Assembly (NCBI GenBank): GCA_029959085.1
Contig: JARWIR010000001.1
Span: forward strand, 65,472,899-65,536,898
Direction of reading: 5' to 3'
From: Nemophila menziesii
Taxonomy: Eukaryota > Streptophyta > Magnoliopsida > Boraginales > Hydrophyllaceae
Length of the DNA: 64,000 bases
Shown one piece after another: positions 57,179-64,000 of this stretch; within the stretch, counting starts at the first letter, position 1, and the number at the start of each line of letters is the position of its first letter. Below the pieces are notes generated by a model that was not told where the DNA came from, searched no databases, and saw only the letters and a program-made list of their open reading frames with translations. Both the position numbers and the translations under genes were made by a program.

Positions 57179-58743
57179 TGGTGGTCCTTTGTGTGTTCTA
57201 AAATAATGCAATAAGTATGATAACCACAACCGCAAGTGTACGGTTGTCCCAAGTAGTAATAGTGATAAACAGGATCGTTCGCAGGGACGGTTTGGTTAAC
57301 TACAATGCTTATCAATTAATGAGTAATTGCACGTGAAAGCAAATAAATGATTTAATAGTTGATTGGTTGGTTTGTACTGAGTATGAAAAACTAATGTGAA
57401 AATGCAATTAAATAACTAGACGCAAGTAAATAAAGGTGAGACGCAAATATGAGCAAGCAGTACTTGAGAGATGCAAGGGATCCTCCTAATTCTATTTCAT
57501 ATCATATGTTGTTTGAGGGTCAAATTGGTCAATTGACATTGGTCAGGATTCAAGAATCTTTGTACCCCCGTCAGGGTGGACTACAAAGCTATTCTAAAGT
57601 GCCACAAGTCCCGTCAGGGTAAATATGATCCACTTTTGAATGATTAAGCTAATGTACCTCATTGGCCCTAAGATTAATTATGTTCGTCAGAATCAAATAA
57701 TTTATATCTTATATTGAGTAATTAATTCCATACCTAAACCCCCCGTCAAGATGATCCACACGTCACATATGTGGAATAGTTTAGATACTAACACCTGTTC
57801 TTAGTTAGCTACTCCAAAAACAGTAAATAATCACCAATTACAGAATAATGTAAAAGACCCAATTCGATTTAATTAATTAAAACCCAAATTCAAACATAGG
57901 AAAATCAATAGTTTTAGGATTCACCCATTAAGCATTCTCAAGTACTAAGAGAAATTAGCTCATGCTAATGGAAATTAAGACTAAATTAAAGGAATAAGAC
58001 TCATATTGTTTTACAGAAATAAAAATAAGAAAAACCAAATATCCGGAATTAGATTCGGCTGTGAATGGAGATATAGACCCTCTCCACCTCTTCAGCTTTC
58101 TTCTGCTTCCTTCGTTGACTTCTCCCTGATGCTTTTCTTTCTGAATAATGAATTCTATGAAAAATAGAAGTCAAAACCTCTTTTTATAAGGTGAAAAACG
58201 GATTAGGCCTTTGTCTTAAGTTTTAAGTTAAAAATTAAAAGGCCAAGTCCATTATCTAAGCCCAAAATCCCGTAACTGCTGCACCACCTCCACTAAAACA
58301 GCTCTAACCGATTCGTTATAACTCTGATTGACCTCAAATCACTTGCTAAATTTCCGTAACTCGATAAGGAACATAATATCTTCAAAGATCAGCGGCTAAA
58401 TCAACTCGTAAGTGCCTCGAAATCAGCAATATTTGGCCTATTTTCCAGATTTGCAGCTTCAAAATATAATTCTTTTCGGTATTTATCTTCAAGCTTTGAC
58501 TCCATATCACGATCTTTGACTTTATTCTCGGATTCCCCTCCTAGCTAATATTTAAAACCTACAAACTTTCCACTAAAATACACAAGATTAGGCGCAAAAG
58601 TTTAATAAATCAAAAATACTAGAAAATAAAGAGGAAATTCGGAATATTGCATTTTTAGTCCTAAAGTCTATCAAAATGATTAAATAAACATAAAAAATGA
58701 TGTCTCCCAAGGGTCTAAAATAAGAACAATTAGGGAGACATCA
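57179..58743 (-). repeat. Solo LTR of the E1 family
   Basis: A 1565-bp LTR on the minus strand, TGATGTCTCC to GGACCACCA, with the tip hairpin (58694-58743). Perfect target duplication GATGT at 57174-57178 and 58744-58748. It is clearly diverged from the E1 LTRs. It lies between ORF1 and ORF2 of LINE-VI. A solo LTR usually forms by recombination between two LTRs. Confidence 0.92.
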
Positions 58744-61700
58744 GATGTAAACGACATAAAAAACATTCTAAAAATAGTAAAACAGAAATAAAAACACAAA
58801 ATCCAGAACTTGATATGAAGAGGTATGGATTTTAGACCTCCAGATCAACTATCACCTCTTCACATTCCATTTCAGACCCAACAATTGCCCACTTTCACCA
58901 CCTTACCCTCTTGGTGCGGCGAATTCTCCTCTTCAGAATTATCTAGAAAGATATCCTTGTAATCGGGAGCGTTAGGTCTGTCTGCAAAAAATTCCTTTAA
59001 AGCCATTTCCCTCTCCATTCCATATTCCGAGCCCCACTAGTATTATTGACCCTCTGAGTTGTAAATTCCGCTCCAGACGAATCTAGACCACTATTTGGTT
59101 GCAATGAAGCTGTAGCATCAGTGTGAAAAATGTTCTATGACATTTGTGTGGTCTTGTGGGTTTCAAGACCATGTATGCTGCGATGAGAAAATGTCAGTCC
59201 CGAATCAACCTGTCCCTCATCAGGACGAGATGTAGAATGATCAGTCTACTCAAATGAGAACCCCTCCTGTACAAATGCTGACCCCAAACTATTATTAATT
59301 ACAATTTGGTCCCTGCTTTGAAACTTTCCAATACCACTGTTGATGTGGTCCAAATTTATACCAACCTCTCGATTTCATTTGTTCCTACCACCAACCATAT
59401 CTAAACCCACCTCACGACTAACCACCTCCCTACTCTCCTCAACACTACTCTCATTATGACCTTAATAAGTTCCTACGGGCGAATCTTTCACAATTGTATT
59501 AGTCTCCATATTAGTCCTATTGTTTCCCGATTGCTTCAAACCTTTTTTGCTATTCTTTTCTTTCCTACGTGGTGGCGGGCGCATTGTCTCGCCATCTACA
59601 ATCACTTGGTTACTTGAATTGAAAAAACCCCAGCTAAGCCATAACATCTTGACTCAATTACCGAGTGTTGTACCATGTCATTTCCTCTTCGAATGCTGGT
59701 GTCTCCTAGGGTGTGATAAAAATAAGATAAATAAATCCAGAAAAAATGCACTAATCACCCTAGACAGACACGGTATTGCAAGTATTACAGGATGTATGCA
59801 AGTTTTAATGATAATAAGAATTCGTTCTCAGGGACTTAGTGTGTTATACAGATGAGCAAATAATTCAGGTAGCAATAATTAATTAAAAGACAGAAACTAA
59901 AGATGATTAATTGAGAGATTAATTATTAAACTAAATAAAAATAAAGACAATAAAATAAATATGGAAGAATATGAGATGAGATAGTATAGCTCAGGTTTTG
60001 CTAGTATGCACTACTCCTTCTAATTCTTTCTATCAATTTCAGTAAATAAGGGAGACAATAGCTCTTAGATATGTAGTCAAGATTCTAAATTCCTACCCAC
60101 ACCCGGAGAGCGAATAGGTAGGCTATGGCACAACCACGAGGTGACCTTAAATAGGATTATCCTACGCCACTGGGTTCCTAAGCAGATCTTTCCTTCAATT
60201 GGTGATATGGTGATTAAAAGAAACCCTAATGACTATCTAGTAAGGCTGGTGTTGTCAAGACCAATTCCTTATTCTAGACGTTTATGTGGTGTTTCAATAG
60301 TTAAACACCCCTTCCGGGCGACCATCTAACTACTATTAACAAAGCCTAAAGTGACCAGGTTTAGGACATGCAATAAATCAAAACACATAAAACAAATATA
60401 TGGTTAAGTAGCTAGAATCAGATTAAAACATATAATTCCCAAAGAAACTTAGATAGAAAGAAAATAGAATTCATAGATTATACATAATGCAAAACCCAAG
60501 CTATGGGAAAATTAGTTCATACCTGAAAGAAATAAACTAAAAGATTGATACAAAGAATTTATCTTGCTCTCTTGAACGACTCTAATGATATAAAACTTAA
60601 GGACTAACTTATGGGAGGCAAGGATGACTTTACAAAGGTTAAAGGGTGTATTTATAGGTGTTTAGAAGACCTAATTCGTTTTCTAGGAGTGGAAGACAAG
60701 TAACTTGGACTCCAATCCCACCTCAAATTCGTAACCCTAAAATATAGAAAAGGTAATAATCTGCCGCTATTTTGTTTTGGCCATAACGTCTTCGTTTCAA
60801 CTCCATTTGACGCGTTCCATATGTCGAAACTGATCGTATCGGAAAGCTATATATCTTTTCTCGGACCATTCTTCTAAATTCCTAGCCAATCTTGAGTTAT
60901 GATCACTTCTATGGTCGTGGGTGATGGAATTCAGATTTATTTGGCAACTTTATCTTTTCATATCTTATCTTTTCTTTCCTTATCTCCAATTTCCATACAT
61001 ATATTCTTTTCTTTATCTCTTAGAATTGATTTGGCATCTAATTAATCATCAAATATATCTTAGAAGCTTCCCAATTAATAAACAATTAAACGAAATATGC
61101 TTTAAAAATAATAAATCATTAAATCAAGACAAGAAATAGGAAAGTGCACTATATCATGTGAAAATCGAGTATTTAGACTTCTAAAACACTAAAAATGATG
61201 TCTCCAACTAAGATTAAATCATCACAAATGCGGAGACATCAAATGCCATGATTACCGTCTGTATCCTCTCTAGCTGTGATGTTTCCCACTGCTTTTATTG
61301 TCCCTTCTTTGGGATACCCACTAGATTCACCCAAAACCGTAGATGCAAGAACTTCGTACCTCGACCCCGTATGTAAGCCACCCTCGTTCCCTGATTTCTT
61401 TTTCCTCGGAGTCGCTGGTTTACCTATGTCGGCTATAGTTCCACCCTTGAAAGTCTGTTTATTAAGATACCCACCCCAGTATTTCGAGGCCGACCCCTTG
61501 CACGATTCACTATCATTATTTCCCCACACATAGAACCCTTCTTTAACGGTTCCTAAAGAATCACCACCTTCATATGGATAACCTCCACTTCTTCAGGTCT
61601 GGAAACCCTTGGCGCTTTAGACGCGGAGCACTCTCCTTTCATGTGGCCAAATTTACCGCATTCGAAGCATATCAAATGAAGAACCCCATATTCAACTTTT

Positions 61701-62947
61701 TGCAAATGTTCTTGGATTCTTATAATAGAAACTAACGGCTTATCTAGATCAACTTCTACTTCAATTATAGCAAAATTACCTCTAGTACGTGCTTTCGTAA
61801 CCGAGTCTATTCACACTGTTTTTCCAATTATGTTACCCAAGGAAGTTAGGATTTCCTCGGTATAAATCAATGGTAACCAAGGAAGACATACCTAAACTAT
61901 CATTTTCAGAATCGAGTCATGTTAGGGCATGAAAAACGGGTCACATGCTCTAACAATAAGGTAACGGTCGAGTATCATCCATGGCCCCCAAGGCTTTCTC
62001 ATCGTCATCCGAATTCAAAAATTGCACCATAAAATAGCCTAAACCCACTTCAACTAAATCCGTATGAGCTTTTGGAGCCCAAATTTGATTTAATTAATTA
62101 AACATGTATTTGAATCCTACATTATATCACAGTAAGCGGATAATAAGAGATCGTTGTCATACCTTACATCTTTATCGTTTTTTATCCATCATTCTCACGA
62201 GTTGTGGGTATGTTTTGGCCATGAACGGTACATTATCGGTCCACACAAATCCGTCCTCTCTATTACTAGTCTCACTTGGCGCATAACTCCCCCTTAATCT
62301 CGTTCGGTATTGCATCAGTCTTCTTGGACGATTTTCCCTCACATGTTGACTCTCCTGAGTGAACCTCCGTAGTCACTTCGATGTAGGATCTTATTCGTTC
62401 CTCCCCATCGGCGTTAAATTTTCCCGGGTTCTTTAGACTTTGACCAGGGCTGTTAGCTGATTATATGAGGCCCCTGTAATCACACTTGACACATTAGTCA
62501 CTTTAGTAAGTGAAAAACCCTTTAAACCTGTGGCAGAGTTCGTAAGCAAAGCATCTGATCGATTAAGGGAGGGGAACTCCTCTATTTCAGACGGTGCCAT
62601 CAGTATCTGGTTTGGCATCCCTGTATCTCCCCCTCAAAATTGAATGTCAGATTTCTAATGATGGTGGTCGACTCGTCCCCCTTGCTGGAATTAGTCGATA
62701 ATTTCTCTGTGATCATACTCATCACAGTTGTGATTAAATGGCTTAAGTTTCTTGTTGGACAATTTCCTAACAAAATTTGATTTCTCAGTGTATCAGTAGT
62801 TTTCTCTCTCGGTGTCGAAGGTAACGAGACCGACGCATTTGCTGGTGTACCCTTATTCTTGGCGCGGTCGCCTTTCTCTGATGAAATGCCAGGAAAACAG
62901 ATTTTTTTTACTATGGCCGAAACTTGCAAATCATTTTTGTGCACCAC
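58744..62947 (-). pseudogene. LINE-VI ORF1 with DUF4283-like region and CCHC knuckle
   Basis: Pieces on the minus strand are 61242-62947 and 58749-59696. They show a leader (62600-62947), a DUF4283-like segment about 61700-62060 (FMVQFLNSDDDEKALGAMDD, then EVDLDKPLVSIIRI), the zinc knuckle CFECGKFGHMKGEC at about 61629-61671, and a tail with SRYEVLA at 61350. Stops and shifts are frequent. A solo LTR (59697-61241) splits it. The family member would be an RNA-binding protein of the LINE particle. Confidence 0.75.
59697..61241 (-). repeat. Solo LTR of the E2 family
   Basis: A 1545-bp LTR on the minus strand, TGATGTCTCC to GGAGACACCA. Its first and last ten bases form inverted repeats with one mismatch. 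Perfect target duplication AATGC at 59692-59696 and 61242-61246. Diverged from both E2 LTRs. Confidence 0.92.
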
Positions 62948-63019
62948 TTCTCATACTTTGGAGGCGGTTTTACTTGGAGTTGTTCCCCCATAAATATTCT
63001 TTATTTGGTATATTATAAA

Positions 63020-63323
63020 AGGAAAATGACCCAAAAAATCAAAATAATATTATTTTCAGCCCAATAACATCAATGACAAAAATTCTTCCCAATAACATCA
63101 TTAACTAAATTTTGTCCTTGATGGGAATCGTCCTTGACGGGAATCGTCCTTGACGGGAATCATCCTTGATGGGAATCGTCCTTGACGGGAATCGTCCTTG
63201 ACGGGAATCGTCCTTGACGGGAATCGTCCTTGACGGGTAAACATGTAATCTTATAATAGTAAGTTAATGGATGATTCTTTGGGGCAAGTATAATATTATT
63301 TTGATTTTTTGGGTCATTGACCC
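63020..63323. mobile_element. 304-bp Mutator-like MITE
   Basis: The ends AGGAAAATGACCC and, reversed, GGGTCAATGACCC extend into the shared AAAAAATCAAAATAATATTA, giving terminal inverted repeats of about 35 bp. The 9-bp direct repeat TATTATAAA flanks it at 63011-63019 and 63324-63332, typical of Mutator-like elements. Its core is the minisatellite at 63114-63237. Confidence 0.88.
63114..63237. repeat. 16-bp minisatellite inside the MITE
   Basis: About 7.75 copies of GTCCTTGACGGGAATC with A/G and C/T variants. Confidence 0.92.
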
Positions 63324-63486
63324 TATTATAAACCCTATAATATAAAGTGTGTGAAAAGAAATTGAGTTTTTTGATTTTGACAAAAAAATTTAAATTTTCA
63401 TTAATTGGGACACTTAATTAAAGAAACCATCTATTAATAATCCCAACACAATTATTAAAGATTTATCTTCTAATTTCAAAGGATTT

Positions 63487-63720
63487 TTTTTTTTTGCCAT
63501 AATGGAAAACCTACAAATAGTTTATATTACAACATTTAAAAAGAAAATCAAAAGAGTCTATTAAGGAGTAATCAGACCAGTTTTAGTGATCAATGTTCCT
63601 CTGAGTGCATTTAGTAAGCGCATCCGCAGTGCCATTGAATCTTCAATTAATATGAGCAATTTTCCAAAGAAGGAAACGACCTAACCATTTAACAATTCTA
63701 ACTTGTAATGGTTTAGATAT
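63487..63720 (-). pseudogene. LINE-VII: 3' tail of a LINE
   Basis: The T run at 63485-63496 marks a poly(A) end, and the minus strand reads WRFNGTADALTKCTQRN, the C-terminal end of the LINE RNase H. The rest is absent (5' truncation). Confidence 0.6.
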
Positions 63721-63824
63721 TTTGTAAAATTTTATAGAATATATCCCCATAAGAGGTATTTTACTCTTGAAAGATCATCAAAATAATTAAGTGACTCAAA
63801 TTATCACCCGAAATGAATGGTACA

Positions 63825-63836
63825 TATATAAAAAAA
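63825..63836 (+). promoter_or_regulatory. Candidate TATA box
   Basis: TATATAAAAAAA lies about 140 bases before the ATG at 63973 and is followed by a CT-rich stretch (63840-63920) like many plant 5' leaders. Confidence 0.4.
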
Positions 63837-63972
63837 TAGATCTCTCTCTTATCTCTCTAGAATTAGGCCTATACTCTTTTTCTCTTCCAGATTTACGCTT
63901 GTCTTCTCAGATCGGATCTTGGCTTCTGTTTCTCTTTTGTTTGGCGGATCTCGCACCTCTGATACGCTAGGG

Positions 63973-64000
63973 ATGAATTCATCATCAGACGGCGAGGATG
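63973..64000 (+). CDS. Possible 5' end of a gene running off the window
   Basis: Nine codons encode MNSSSDGED before the sequence ends. The acidic, Ser-rich start, the CT-rich leader and the TATA box suggest a real gene, or the gene of another transposon. Too little is visible to name it. Confidence 0.3.

Larger units (their letters stand above)
52672..63010 (-). mobile_element. LINE-VI: long degraded LINE of another lineage, holding two solo LTRs
   Basis: A T run at 52672-52678 marks the 3' end. ORF2 spans about 52740-57178. ORF1 lies to the right in pieces 58744-59696 and 61242-62947. Removing the two solo LTRs leaves about 7.2 kb, the usual size for a plant L1-type LINE. The RT sequence (YLGVPILSGRRPRGYYGEII) differs clearly from LINE-I to IV. 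The 5' limit is approximate and no target duplication was found. Confidence 0.8.

Noticed and set aside
59520..59855. 111-codon plus-strand ORF
   Set aside because: It spans the junction of LINE ORF1 (antisense) and a solo LTR and has no domain.
61535..61560. Link between TTCTTTAACGGTTC here and the 22-bp minisatellite at 20.3 kb
   Set aside because: A single short match in LINE ORF1 sequence; best taken as chance.

Overview
The window is nuclear DNA from a flowering plant, most likely a eudicot. Almost all of it is transposable elements, nested and at different stages of decay. The plant call rests on Ty3/gypsy-type LTR elements primed by tRNA-Asp, a Ty1/copia element, several plant L1-type LINEs (one with a DUF4283-like plus CCHC ORF1), a tRNA-derived SINE and several foldback/MITE elements. 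I cannot name the species. No rRNA, tRNA, organellar, viral or bacterial genes are seen. Possible host genes are limited to a chimeric ORF carrying a receptor-kinase N-lobe (34668-35918) and the start of a gene running off the right edge (63973-64000).

1-22555 is a nest of related LTR elements that lack reverse transcriptase. E0 is the host copy (1-338 and 9279-9820). E1 (339-9278, + strand) is complete, with near-identical 1561-bp LTRs, an AGTAT target duplication, a tRNA-Asp primer site and an open 911-codon gene. E2 (10488-20341, - strand) is an older relative with three in-frame stops in the same gene. In both, a Gag-protease polyprotein runs straight into an integrase C-terminal tail, with no RT, RNase H or integrase core. 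Both then have a GC-rich repeat block, a second ORF and a long conserved 3' noncoding region with a GNRA hairpin and repeated polypurine-like motifs. E1 must have moved using enzymes supplied in trans. A 22-bp minisatellite and a degraded related LTR follow.

22556-36537 holds a foldback element, a GGT repeat, a SINE with a 19-bp target duplication, a degraded LINE (24620-27290), a second foldback, a nearly intact LINE (28991-about 34330) split by a 1.08-kb TIR element, the kinase-bearing ORF and a 139-bp tandem duplication.

36538-43174 is a decayed Ty1/copia element with a GTATA target duplication. 43206-50690 is a LINE cluster containing a tandem duplication of about 3.07 kb and an inverted LINE fragment. 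51299-52040 is a second copia RT fragment split by a MITE.

52672-63010 is a long, degraded LINE on the minus strand of another lineage. Two solo LTRs, one from the E1 family and one from the E2 family, interrupt it, each with a perfect 5-bp target duplication. The right edge has a 304-bp Mutator-like MITE with an internal 16-bp minisatellite, a LINE 3' tail, and a candidate promoter and start codon. Function in this window is mostly selfish: Gag and the extra ORF of the RT-less elements presumably use RT and integrase from autonomous relatives elsewhere in the genome.
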